This document shows, in pieces, positions 27,501 to 34,223 of a stretch of DNA of 52,350 nucleotides. Within the stretch, counting starts at the first letter, position 1. Each line of letters opens with the position of its first letter. Source of the DNA: JAAUTS01 sp038250235 (lineage in GTDB: Bacteria > Verrucomicrobiota > Verrucomicrobiia > Methylacidiphilales > JAAUTS01); assembly GCA_038250235.1 (NCBI GenBank), contig JBBSCO010000017.1:1-52350 (forward strand), in the 5' to 3' direction. The position numbers and the translations under genes are program-made. The notes beneath the pieces are model-generated. The model ran no database searches, had not been told where the DNA came from, and saw only the letters and a list, made by a program, of their open reading frames with translations.

Positions 27501-27609
27501 GCTGGCCACCCTCTTCATTGTCCCCTGCTGCTACAGCATCATGGAAAGCGTCAAGAGCTGGTTCGGCAGGCTCTTCATCAATCTTGGATGGAAATCCACA
27601 GCAGTTTGA
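24517..27609 (+). CDS. RND-family efflux pump permease
   Basis: This 1030-residue protein has the length and twelve-helix plan of AcrB/MexB-type pumps. The N terminus ISVRRPVFAWMLMSALIIFG is the first helix. The proton relay Asp pair is at about D403-D404 in VVVDDAIMVLENIVRHFE, and the relay Lys is in LLFGIVKKNSILLVEFTD. The large periplasmic loops contain FPLPDVEVPNVLVQ-type porter sequence (direct text LPDVEVPNVLVQVTWPG). The pump exports hydrophobic compounds using the proton gradient. No periplasmic adaptor gene lies in this operon. Confidence 0.94.
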   Translation: MNLTEISVRRPVFAWMLMSALIIFGAICFGRLGVSFLPDVEVPNVLVQVTWPGAAPEVMETEIVDQMEQALINVSGIKNLNSTIFQGSANISLEFYPGRNVDAALLEVQTNITRVKLPLEVDNPLILKVNPSDQEIMWLGISSDTRSLLDLTVYAERYLRDKFQVLPGVGQLILSGFAERNLRVWVNYDKLKEYDLTILDVQNALRTQNIEQAAGLLENNRQEINVRLMGEGINPQEVGEILIKQRGSQPIFNSIIQIKDVARVEDGLNDIRSISKIAGVRGGGIGFRKQRGANSIEVADNIKKTIEELRPSLPKDIKIEVNYDESKFTKEAVEETEFTLILSAILTALICWLFLGSLSSTFNVVMSIPTSVLGTFIVLYFLGFTLNMFTLLALSLAIGVVVDDAIMVLENIVRHFEMGKSRSQAAIDGTREITGPAIAATLAVIAVFLPIAFVDGVVGQFLFQFGVTISAAVALSLVEALTLTPMRCSQFLSVHRTNFITRGVDNTIKFLTQQYSRALPYCLHHRVLILGGFIAIFLFTLWIASRVPGEFSPAQDQGTLFIKYETPVGSSLEYTENRLAEAEKIILTLPETRTYFLAAGSFFDGNVNSGVMFVDMKPKAERTKTQQQVMEELRPRLEKIPDLKSFLVDLSKGGPEGGLGFPITFSLQGPNLAVLKTESNRLIEWMTTEKLAVDLNTDFKDGQPELRVKINRAAAAARGVTVQEISDTVAAAIGGVRQGKFTNDDRRYDIRIRLEPDERTRAQDMEKLTVRNIHGEIILLKDVVTYEEVSSLQTIARRNRERSITVTGNPAVGLVENTVMATIKEHALKTLPEGYRLIPSQSAETNEKFGRDMGLALGLGILIAYMILAAQFNSFGQPFLILLAMPFALSGAALGLFAFGQTWNLYSAIGLILLFGIVKKNSILLVEFTDKVREKEGVSPEEALLKACPIRLRPILMTSIATMAAALPPALAFGPGAESRIPMALTILCGSAVSMLATLFIVPCCYSIMESVKSWFGRLFINLGWKSTAV

Positions 27610-27661
27610 CTTCATTTGCTCTTTCCCCACACGGAAACTTCGTTAGGCTCCAGAAAAGGTT

Positions 27662-28147
27662 ATGAGCCACTACCGCTATACGCTCGCAGGGGATGATCTT
27701 AAAAAGAAGAAAGCCCGCACCATTACGGCCAAAACGGAAAAGGCCGCCTGGGAACAGATTACTTCCAAACATCTGGATCTGAAGGTGAATTCTTTTGAAG
27801 AAGTTCCCAATTTGTTGCCCAAACCCACATCCTCTACCACTCCCCTGCCCGGTAAAACCCAGCCTATCAAAGTGGCAACAGCCAAAATTCCCCAGGCCAA
27901 AGTCCTCTCCAAACTAAAAAACATGCTTTTTCTGCAGCATGGAAAATGTTTTTTCTGCGGGGAAGTCCTGGCTGAGAAAGAAGCCAGCATCGAACACCTG
28001 AATCCTTTATCCAAAGGTGGCAGTAAGACCGAAGACAACGAAGTCGTCTGCCACAAATCCCTCAATGGAACCTTCGGCAACATGGACCTGAAGCGGAAGT
28101 TCGAGTTTACGTTAAAAGCGGCCAAAGCTTTTAAATGTCCCAAATAA
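27662..28147 (+). CDS. HNH endonuclease domain protein
   Basis: This 161-residue protein has a lysine-rich N terminus (SHYRYTLAGDDLKKKKART) and a C-terminal HNH domain: GKCFFCGEVLAEKEASIEHL, NPLSKGGSKTEDNEVVCHKS. The second zinc knuckle Cys pair seen in the HNH protein at 2945 is missing. Substrate and role are unknown. Confidence 0.8.
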   Translation: MSHYRYTLAGDDLKKKKARTITAKTEKAAWEQITSKHLDLKVNSFEEVPNLLPKPTSSTTPLPGKTQPIKVATAKIPQAKVLSKLKNMLFLQHGKCFFCGEVLAEKEASIEHLNPLSKGGSKTEDNEVVCHKSLNGTFGNMDLKRKFEFTLKAAKAFKCPK

Positions 28148-28212
28148 ACTCTGGTCAAACCCGGCGGGGAAATCAAAAAGGAGTTTCCTAATTAAATATT
28201 GAGCTACTATCA

Positions 28213-28563
28213 ATGAACAGGATCCATCGCCTGGTGAATCTTACAACCGCCGCCTTCTTTGTTTTCCTGGTTTGGATCATTTACCTGGCCGAGTCCGGGA
28301 AAACCATGCCTTTTTTCCAAACGGCCAAAAGTACTCCTTATGGCGACAAAATTGGGCACTTCATCCTCTTTGATTTCTCTGCCTTCCTCCTCATCCTTGT
28401 TTTCAGATGGAGGGGTTTCCGGTCGGTGCCGCTTTTCATTCCCTATGGCGCCCTGCTGGTTGTTGTCTTGGTCGTTGTAGAAGAAGCCAGTCAGCGCTGG
28501 TTCCCAGGCCGGACTTGTGACATCAGCCTACAAATCAAAAGCCTGACAAAACTGCCTTCCTGA
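28213..28563 (+). CDS. VanZ-like membrane protein, truncated
   Basis: A 116-residue protein with three predicted helices and the VanZ family signatures GDKIGHFILFDFSAFLLIL and EEASQRWFPGRT. In full-length relatives the GRT segment is followed by an Asp/Leu-rich last helix; here the sequence changes to CDISLQIKSLTKLPS and stops. A 3' rearrangement or truncation is likely, with the REP-like element at 28600 only 37 bases away. Function of VanZ-like proteins is generally not known. Confidence 0.7.
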   Translation: MNRIHRLVNLTTAAFFVFLVWIIYLAESGKTMPFFQTAKSTPYGDKIGHFILFDFSAFLLILVFRWRGFRSVPLFIPYGALLVVVLVVVEEASQRWFPGRTCDISLQIKSLTKLPS

Positions 28564-28599
28564 TTTTTTAGGTTCTGGGTCCGTTTGCTGAGATTCGAA

Positions 28600-28675
28600 G
28601 TTGTAACCGCGGTCTCCAAATCGCGGGAATCTGCAAAAAGGTGAGGAACCGAGGCCCGGAGGCCCCGGCTACAAC
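28600..28675. repeat. REP/MITE-like palindromic element
   Basis: The 76-base element starts GTTGTAACCGCGGTCTCC and ends GGAGGCCCCGGCTACAAC, which are inverted repeats with four mismatches. Each half also contains its own dyad (CCGCGG...CGCGG; CCGAGGCC...GGCCCCGG). A shorter relative with the CCGCGAT...ATCGCGG dyad is at 32112-32131. It lies just after the truncated VanZ-like gene. Confidence 0.65.
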
Positions 28676-28781
28676 GAAACCGGCCCATTGCCATTTTTTA
28701 GTTGGTTTCCTTTCTGACGGGAGACGATTTGATTTCCCATGCACCATAACACAAACTGCGCAGAGGGAGTCCTGAATAGCA

Positions 28782-29102
28782 TCATCTGCCGTTTTGTACT
28801 AATTTACTTCTGATCTCACTTAAGGTCTGCCTTTCACCCTTGAACTTCCTGATCTGCTCACAACGCGGGATCTTGTCAGACGAGAACATCTGATATCCGG
28901 ACTCCCGGACTTCCGTCACCTCCAGCAAACCCTCTTGGATCCAGAAACGTATGGTTGGCACCATAACCCTGGCCGCTTTAGCCAGAGCTCCAATCTTCAA
29001 CAGCTCTTTCGGGCTGCCTGCATCTTGCGAGTTTGTTTCCAGAGCGGACTCCCTGCGGGCGGCATTAAAAAAAATACTTAGAAAACGATCTGCGGCTTTC
29101 AC
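28782..29102 (-). CDS. MerR-family regulator-like protein
   Basis: A 106-residue protein whose C-terminal two thirds is a winged-helix MerR domain: LLKIGALAKAARVMVPTIRF, WIQEGLLEVTEVRESGYQMF, SSDKIPRCEQIRKFKGERQ. No effector domain or cysteine sensor is present after the DNA-binding part. The N-terminal 30 residues are not conserved and the start is uncertain. It lies between a REP-like element and a nuclease fragment, a region that looks rearranged. Confidence 0.7.
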   Translation of the reverse strand: MKAADRFLSIFFNAARRESALETNSQDAGSPKELLKIGALAKAARVMVPTIRFWIQEGLLEVTEVRESGYQMFSSDKIPRCEQIRKFKGERQTLSEIRSKLVQNGR

Positions 29103-29123
29103 GATCAGCTTTTCGTAAAGGAC

Positions 29124-29345
29124 TTATAAACCGCCCAACTGATCTTTTCCTATTGCCTCCAGATAGCGCAACCGATCTTCCTTGGGAATAATGCCGGGGG
29201 ATATCCCCGCATCATCAGCAATAAATTCATCAGAAGCCGGGCGATACAAGCTTACGTAAGCCTTTTCAGGGTCGATGATGAAGCCCAAAAGCGGGGCAAA
29301 TCCGCCTGCGTGGTCGCCGTCCTGTGTCTCTTTTCTCCTGCTCCT
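29124..29345 (-). pseudogene. Possible Uma2/DUF820 family C-terminal fragment
   Basis: A minus-strand frame without a start codon reads GGFAPLLGFIIDPEKAYVSL, YRPASDEFIADDAGISPG, then ends at 29124. The pattern LGFIIDPEKAYVSLYRP resembles the LGWLIDPE..V.VYRP segment near the C terminus of Uma2 family PD-(D/E)XK proteins. The N-terminal two thirds is absent. It is upstream of the MerR-like gene and follows the beta-mannosidase gene. The assignment is tentative. Confidence 0.35.
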
Positions 29346-29387
29346 TCATTCTCGAGTTCTTTAACCGCTTCCCAATCTCGAAAATTA

Positions 29388-31877
29388 TCAAATGTAATGA
29401 TTGGCCAACGAGGTCACTCGCAAATTTTTCTTCAGATCACTCAGGTTCATGGTCGGCAGGGATTTCAGGGTGATCACCTTGGCCTGGCCCGGAAAGAGAT
29501 CAAAGAAATTGTCAGAGGCCCGGAAATCGGCCCCGTTCTCAAAATGAACCATGACGTGCGGCAGAAAGACCCCCGAGAGAAAGCGGACTTCAAAAGCCCC
29601 GTCTTTTTCATTTATCTCCACATCGGGAAGCTGCTTGGCGAATTCTAACTTGCGGGGAGGTGTGAACAGCGTGGTGTTTTCTGATGAGGGCAGGCCCTCT
29701 GCTTCAAGACGGGTCTGTAGGACAATCTTTTCCCGTCCGGCTTTTTCAATCTCGTCCGAAAAATCGAGGATTTCGACAAGCGTGGAGGTGTTCGGTTCCA
29801 GTCTCAGTTTCTCCCCTCCTGAACGCAGCACTTTTCCGTTTTCAACATGAAACAAAGTCCAGCTGTAGTTCACATCCACCGCCTTGATTCCATCGTAGAC
29901 CGCATGGATCTCAGCCGACTGGATGGTGCTGAACAATGTATTGGTGCTGCCGTGCATTTCTTCCCTGCCCAGGCGTTTGGGCGAAATCAGCAGGGGTGAA
30001 AAGAAACGGCGTGCGGCAAATTGCAGGGCCTTCCAGCGCCCGCCGAAGTCAATGCTGGACCAGGAGGCTGCGGGCCAGATGTCATTCAGCTGCCAATACA
30101 GTGCCCCCATGGTCCGGGGCATGTTGCGCCGGAAATGTTCAATGCCGGTTTTCATGCAGTAGGCCTGGTTGAACTGCGAAAGATAGGACGCGCCCCGGTA
30201 ATCCTTGGGGAAACGGTACAGACGGGAAACGTAATCAAAAATCGTGGCGTTTCCCCCTCCGTTTTTTTGATGGCAATCCATGTCAGGGCCGAAGAGGTTG
30301 ATATCCTGGGTGAAGGTGGCCACGGTTTCAGGATGCGGATAAGCCTGCATGCCAAATTCCGAATAAAAACGGTGGTATTGTTGTTCATAAACTTCCACTG
30401 GCTTGCGTGAATGCCAGACATCCCAGAAATGGGCATCGCCGGAATCCTCGTTGTGCGTGGGGTGTCCGACCCCATTCAAATTGAAAGGTGATGTGGGAAT
30501 ATAGGAAGCCACGGGATGATGTTGCTTCACCAGGTCCGGCAACAGCACGTAAAACATGGCCCGGTAATCCTCCGCCGACTTGCCCGAAGAGGCTTCGTCC
30601 ATCATCAGGTGTTCAGCTTCATTGTTTCCACACCAGAGCGCAAATCCGGCATGGTGGCGGAGGCGCTTGATTTGGAACTCTGCTTCCATGCGGACGGAAT
30701 CAACAAACGCCGGTGTTCCCGGATAAAAAGCGCAGGCAAACATGAAGTCCTGCCAAATTAGGATGCCCTTCTCATCGCAGAGATCGTAAAAAACATCACG
30801 CTCATAACTGCCTCCGCCCCAGATCCGGAGCATGTTCATGTTGGCATCGGCAGCCGATTGCACGAGATCGCGGTATCGTTCATCTGTTCGTTCAGGCATG
30901 AACGAATGGCAGGGGATCCAGTTGGCTCCTTTGGCAAAAACCGGCACACCATTGATGGTGAAGTGGAAGGACGTTCCCCACTGGTCGGCTTTTTGTTCAA
31001 GCCTGACTTCACAAAGCCCGAGGCGCCGTTCCCATATGTCCAACTCCGTTCCCTCAGGCGACAAAAGATGGACGGACAGATGATAAAGAGGTTGGCCACC
31101 CAGTCCGTTGGTCCACCATAGTTTCGGAGCATTGACTTCCAGTTGGCCTGAAGCCGAAGGGGAAAATTCCGTCGAAGCCACCACGGAACCCTCAAACCGG
31201 AGCGTGGCGGAAAAGACCAGCCCCTCCGTTTGTTGAGCGGAAGTTTCAGGAAAAAGGTTCAAAAGGACCCGATCCGTGCTGTGCTCCTGAGCTATCCTGA
31301 CGGAATCCAACTTGTTGCTGTTCCAGCCTTCGAGATAAATGGCCTCGCAAATTCCGGAGGAAGTCAGCCGCGGACCCCAGTCCCAGCCGAAGGAACATTG
31401 TTCCTTTCGCAGCAGGGGTCGTCCACCAACCCGGTCGCATGTCTCAGGTTTCAAAGGCGTCGGACTGAGTTTCCGGATTTCCTTCATCGGACTGGTGAAG
31501 ATAATACGAATGGTGTTTGTCCCTGACCTGAGGAATTTTTTCACCGGGAATCGATGGGGATGAAACATGTTGGATGATGTGCCTACCGTTTGGCCATTGA
31601 TTTGAATGGCGGCCACCGTATCCAGTTCCTCGCAAACCAAGTCAAGGTTTTCGGAAGCAAGTAGACTTTTCTCAACATCAAAGTCGCGGAAGTATTCCCA
31701 ATCCTCTTCTTCAATCCACTGAAGCTGAAATTCGTTACGCCCGTAAAAAGGATCAGGGATCAACCCGTTGCCAAGCAGGTCGCTGTGTACACAGCCCGGA
31801 ACCGTGGCCGGCCAGGTCTCTGCCTCGGAACTTTTACGGAAAGACCAGACTCCATTCAGCGACAGATGCGTTTTCAT
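29388..31877 (-). CDS. Beta-mannosidase, glycoside hydrolase family 2
   Basis: This 829-residue protein has the family-2 order of domains: a sugar-binding N-terminal jelly roll (WPATVPGCVHSDLLGNGLIP), immunoglobulin-like domain, and a TIM barrel. The catalytic acid/base is E420 in LWCGNNEAEH and the nucleophile E507 in YSEFGMQAYP, both typical of beta-mannosidases rather than beta-galactosidases. It removes terminal beta-mannose from mannan or N-glycan fragments. No signal peptide is seen, so it is probably cytoplasmic. No transporter gene is adjacent. Confidence 0.93.
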   Translation of the reverse strand: MKTHLSLNGVWSFRKSSEAETWPATVPGCVHSDLLGNGLIPDPFYGRNEFQLQWIEEEDWEYFRDFDVEKSLLASENLDLVCEELDTVAAIQINGQTVGTSSNMFHPHRFPVKKFLRSGTNTIRIIFTSPMKEIRKLSPTPLKPETCDRVGGRPLLRKEQCSFGWDWGPRLTSSGICEAIYLEGWNSNKLDSVRIAQEHSTDRVLLNLFPETSAQQTEGLVFSATLRFEGSVVASTEFSPSASGQLEVNAPKLWWTNGLGGQPLYHLSVHLLSPEGTELDIWERRLGLCEVRLEQKADQWGTSFHFTINGVPVFAKGANWIPCHSFMPERTDERYRDLVQSAADANMNMLRIWGGGSYERDVFYDLCDEKGILIWQDFMFACAFYPGTPAFVDSVRMEAEFQIKRLRHHAGFALWCGNNEAEHLMMDEASSGKSAEDYRAMFYVLLPDLVKQHHPVASYIPTSPFNLNGVGHPTHNEDSGDAHFWDVWHSRKPVEVYEQQYHRFYSEFGMQAYPHPETVATFTQDINLFGPDMDCHQKNGGGNATIFDYVSRLYRFPKDYRGASYLSQFNQAYCMKTGIEHFRRNMPRTMGALYWQLNDIWPAASWSSIDFGGRWKALQFAARRFFSPLLISPKRLGREEMHGSTNTLFSTIQSAEIHAVYDGIKAVDVNYSWTLFHVENGKVLRSGGEKLRLEPNTSTLVEILDFSDEIEKAGREKIVLQTRLEAEGLPSSENTTLFTPPRKLEFAKQLPDVEINEKDGAFEVRFLSGVFLPHVMVHFENGADFRASDNFFDLFPGQAKVITLKSLPTMNLSDLKKNLRVTSLANHYI

Positions 31878-32111
31878 AAAGGAAGGATGTCAAACGATGG
31901 CAAGCATCCTTTAAAGATGAAGCACAAAATAAAAAACGAAGGCACTCTTCCTCTTAAAAAAATTTTGCGGACAGAGAGCGTGTCACGGCTTGGGAAGCGG
32001 GTGCTACCAGGAGCCAAAGGGCTGCAAGGATGGCATATCTGAATGAACTCATCATAAGACCTCTCAAAGGTAATGAGCCGAATAGTTATTAGTCTGATTA
32101 AGAGGCTTTAG

Positions 32112-32131
32112 CCGCGATCTCCGAATCGCGG
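32112..32131. repeat. Short palindrome related to the 28600 element
   Basis: A perfect 7-bp inverted repeat CCGCGAT / ATCGCGG with a 6-base loop. The flanking TTAGCCGCGATCTCCGAATC resembles the left arm of the element at 28600-28675. Confidence 0.5.
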
Positions 32132-32191
32132 ATGTCCAGGCTTCCCATCTGAAGAAAACCCAAAGGCTTCCGAGGTTCGATAAACACCAAC

Positions 32192-32311
32192 ATGAACCTG
32201 AAGGCAATGCGCCTTATTATCATTACTCTCCCTTGCCTGCTTAAGTTTGCGTTCATCCTGGATCCTCCACAACCTGTACTTGACCAGAATGCCTATTTGA
32301 GGTTACTTTAA
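32192..32311 (+). CDS. Small hydrophobic open frame (39 codons)
   Basis: The frame begins MNLKAMRLIIITLPCLLKFA and ends LDQNAYLRLL at a TAA at 32309-32311. It could be a tiny membrane peptide, or the fragment of a larger membrane protein such as a glycosyltransferase. Its stop lies 7 bases before the leader peptide ATG, so coupling is possible. Coding status is uncertain. Confidence 0.3.
   Translation: MNLKAMRLIIITLPCLLKFAFILDPPQPVLDQNAYLRLL
32280..32309 (+). promoter_or_regulatory. Possible promoter of the leader-methyltransferase unit
   Basis: TTGACC at 32280-32285, then 18 bases, then TACTTT at 32304-32309. Transcription would start near 32316, almost at the leader peptide ATG at 32319. 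It overlaps the small frame just upstream, so the two readings compete. Confidence 0.4.
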
Positions 32312-32318
32312 CCACTCA

Positions 32319-32396
32319 ATGTATTCCGCAGTCAAATCCGCATCCGTTATTATGGCAGTCGTCGTTATCGTCGACTCAGCCGTGACGGATTCGTGA
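32319..32396 (+). CDS. Val/Ile-rich leader peptide of an attenuator
   Basis: A 25-codon frame starting MYSAVKSAS and continuing VIMAVVVIVDSAV, then TDS and TGA. Nine of 25 residues are Val or Ile, seven of them within nine codons (32346-32372), like ilv-type leader peptides. The run AVVVIV also resembles the AVV part of the IAVV stalling motif reported for a macrolide-inducible Erm leader. The last codons contain TCAGCCGTG, the left arm of the antiterminator. No close Shine-Dalgarno is seen; a near-leaderless start is possible. Confidence 0.6.
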   Translation: MYSAVKSASVIMAVVVIVDSAVTDS

Positions 32397-32453
32397 CTTT
32401 AACTCCCAACAAAAACGAATCCAACCCACGGCTGACAAGGCTGTGGGTTTTTT
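32376..32453 (+). promoter_or_regulatory. Transcription attenuator (antiterminator and intrinsic terminator)
   Basis: Two mutually exclusive pairings are visible. TCAGCCGTG at 32376-32384, within the leader's last codons, is perfectly complementary to CACGGCTGA at 32427-32435. That same segment forms the left arm of a terminator: CCCACGGC (32425-32432) pairs with GCTGTGGG (32440-32447) and is followed by six T. A ribosome stalled on the Val/Ile codons would leave 32376-32384 free and favour antitermination; a ribosome at the TGA would cover it and allow termination. Confidence 0.65.
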
Positions 32454-32495
32454 ATTGCCCATGGCCTTCAGCTTCCAAAAAAAGGAACCAAGACC

Positions 32496-33281
32496 ATGAC
32501 CATCACAGATCGAACCTACCAGCCCCGGCCACCGAGGCAGCAGGAAACCTATACACCCGGACACGGCAGCCAGGCCACCCGCTACATGTCCACCCGCAGC
32601 CTGGAATCCCACGGCGCCTTCGTGCTACCCTGGCTACAGGAAGGCCAGCAGGTGCTGGACTGCGGATGCGGGCCGGGAACCATCACGCTTGGACTCTCTG
32701 AAAAAATTTTCCCGGGCCACGTGACCGGTATCGATATCAACGCCGGTCAGATCGAACAAGCAGAGCGACTCGCTTTCGGTCTGGAACAGGTGAATGCCTC
32801 TTACCGTATAGGAAGCATCTACTCGCTTCCGTTTGAGGATCACTCTTTCGATCTGGTTTTCTCCCACGCCCTCTTCGAGCACCTGCGCTCGCCACGTGAA
32901 GCATTGAAGGAAATAAGGCGAGTGTTGAGACCGGACGGATTCATCGCCCTCTGCAGCCCGGATTGGGACCGGTTCGAACTCGACCCCTTCCCGGAATCAA
33001 CGCGTGAGGCCATCGACGCCTATCGCTCCCTGCAAACGCGCAACGGAGGCAATACCAGGGCCGGGGCCGAATTGTCTGAATTGCTGAAAAGGGCAGGCTT
33101 CCAGTTGTTGTCCGAAGAAACCCGCCTGGAAACCTATGAGCCTCCTGGCCTCATCGCCGAATACCTGGCCCGCCAGCTCGAACGAGACGGGCAAAGTCAG
33201 CACGCCCGCTCGCTGCGGGAATGGTCGGGAGAACCAGGCGCCTTTTTCAATCAGGCCTGGACCAGTATGGTGGGACTATGA
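32496..33281 (+). CDS. Class I SAM-dependent methyltransferase, attenuator-controlled
   Basis: This 261-residue protein has the Rossmann methyltransferase motifs: motif I VLDCGCGPGTITLGL, motif II TGIDINAGQIEQAE, the post-II GSIYSLPFEDHSFDLVFSHAL, and EIRRVLRPDGFIAL. It belongs to the UbiE/Methyltransf_11 type, which acts on small molecules or lipids; it lacks the features of Erm rRNA methylases. An AAGGAA ribosome binding site lies before the ATG at 32496. It follows the leader peptide and terminator at 32319-32453, so its transcription is likely controlled by attenuation. The stop is 9 bases from the convergent ATP-grasp gene. Confidence 0.88.
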   Translation: MTITDRTYQPRPPRQQETYTPGHGSQATRYMSTRSLESHGAFVLPWLQEGQQVLDCGCGPGTITLGLSEKIFPGHVTGIDINAGQIEQAERLAFGLEQVNASYRIGSIYSLPFEDHSFDLVFSHALFEHLRSPREALKEIRRVLRPDGFIALCSPDWDRFELDPFPESTREAIDAYRSLQTRNGGNTRAGAELSELLKRAGFQLLSEETRLETYEPPGLIAEYLARQLERDGQSQHARSLREWSGEPGAFFNQAWTSMVGL

Positions 33282-33290
33282 GGTTCTGGA

Positions 33291-34157
33291 TCAAATGGCC
33301 CAATCATGTAATCCTTCCGCCAGATATCTGGAAAATGCCATCACTTTGGGGCTGCGTGCTCCGGGAGCCCCCACCGTTTTGTTGACGTCGTAAATGACAC
33401 ATTGGCCGTCCACCATGCCGTAGTCGATTTTCCCGTAATCTAAAAACAGACGCTTCCGGAGTTCTAACAATTCGTGGGGAACAGGCTCTTCGACAGTCTC
33501 ACTGCCCAACTGCGTCCTGGTGGAAACAATGGGGTTCCGACTCCAGGTCCTTAAAAGCCTGTGCCTACTTCCCAGAAAGCAGTATTTTCTCAAAATATAA
33601 AACTCGTTGTCACGTTCCGGAAGGAACTTTTCCACAACCAGATCTTCGCGTTGCCACCATTCTGGAGGAACAAGCTTTGATGAAGTGAACACCGGATACT
33701 GGAGAACAGAATTTACCGGTTCTCCCAGACACCTCCGTTGGATGGATCGACCAAGCCTTTTGAAAAAAAACAGAAGCGGCTGGCGATCTGACCCTTTTTG
33801 AAAGGCATATTCGATTTCAGGTAAACCACCATAGTTCGCATCGGTCTTCACAATCACCGGCCCGGCCCATTCATCTGGTGATTTGACCAGGTTCTGTGAG
33901 AAAACCGACTTACGGATGTCCTTGAGGTTTCCATTGATCGCTTTGGCATATCCTGCGGCATAAAGCAGGTATTCCTCTGGTACCACACTCAGATCAACAT
34001 GTAGAAACAAAATACTTTCCGTGGAAAGGCTTGGCAGTCCGCTAATAGTCTTTACCTCATGACCCTGCTCGCGCCACACCTCCGCCAAAGCACCTATCAA
34101 CATGTCCTTATTTTCCGCACGACCTCCCGACGCCAATTTTAAAATGGTAATTTTCAT
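33291..34157 (-). CDS. ATP-grasp family protein (uncharacterised)
   Basis: A 288-residue protein starting MKITILKLASGGRAENKDML at the ATG at 34157. An open frame extends upstream to 34625 but would overlap the divergent gene and its promoter. ATP-grasp features are INGNLKDIRKSVFSQNLV, GPVIVKTDANYGGLPEIEY, a lid DLVVEKFLPERDNEFYILR and the metal-binding DYGKIDYGMVDGQCVIYDVN. The enzyme probably joins a carboxylate to an amine using ATP; the substrate is unknown. It is head-to-head with another ATP-grasp gene 66 bases away. Confidence 0.75.
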   Translation of the reverse strand: MKITILKLASGGRAENKDMLIGALAEVWREQGHEVKTISGLPSLSTESILFLHVDLSVVPEEYLLYAAGYAKAINGNLKDIRKSVFSQNLVKSPDEWAGPVIVKTDANYGGLPEIEYAFQKGSDRQPLLFFFKRLGRSIQRRCLGEPVNSVLQYPVFTSSKLVPPEWWQREDLVVEKFLPERDNEFYILRKYCFLGSRHRLLRTWSRNPIVSTRTQLGSETVEEPVPHELLELRKRLFLDYGKIDYGMVDGQCVIYDVNKTVGAPGARSPKVMAFSRYLAEGLHDWAI

Positions 34158-34223
34158 GCCTAGTAGAATAGTAGGCATAACTGCCGCTTTTTCCAAAATA
34201 ATGCAAATTAATACGTCGCGCCC

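Larger units (their letters stand above)
31878..32318. other. Intergenic region upstream of leader peptide
   Basis: This 440-base region holds a dyad related to the REP-like element (32112-32131), a short 39-codon frame (32192-32311) and a possible promoter (32280-32309). No other gene is seen. The minus-strand frame at 32376-32612 is on the opposite strand of the attenuator and is not supported. Confidence 0.5.

Noticed and set aside
32319..32453. SAM or other metabolite riboswitch before the methyltransferase
   Set aside because: No known aptamer fold or conserved core could be recognised; the leader-peptide pattern explains the pairing better.
32376..32612. Minus-strand 78-codon frame over the attenuator and methyltransferase start
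   Set aside because: It runs antisense to the terminator hairpin and the methyltransferase, with no recognisable domain.
32496..33281. Erm-type rRNA methylase resistance gene
   Set aside because: The leader recalls Erm leaders, but the enzyme has UbiE-type motifs and lacks the N-x-P-Y/F motif of adenine methylases; only the regulatory resemblance is kept as a hypothesis.
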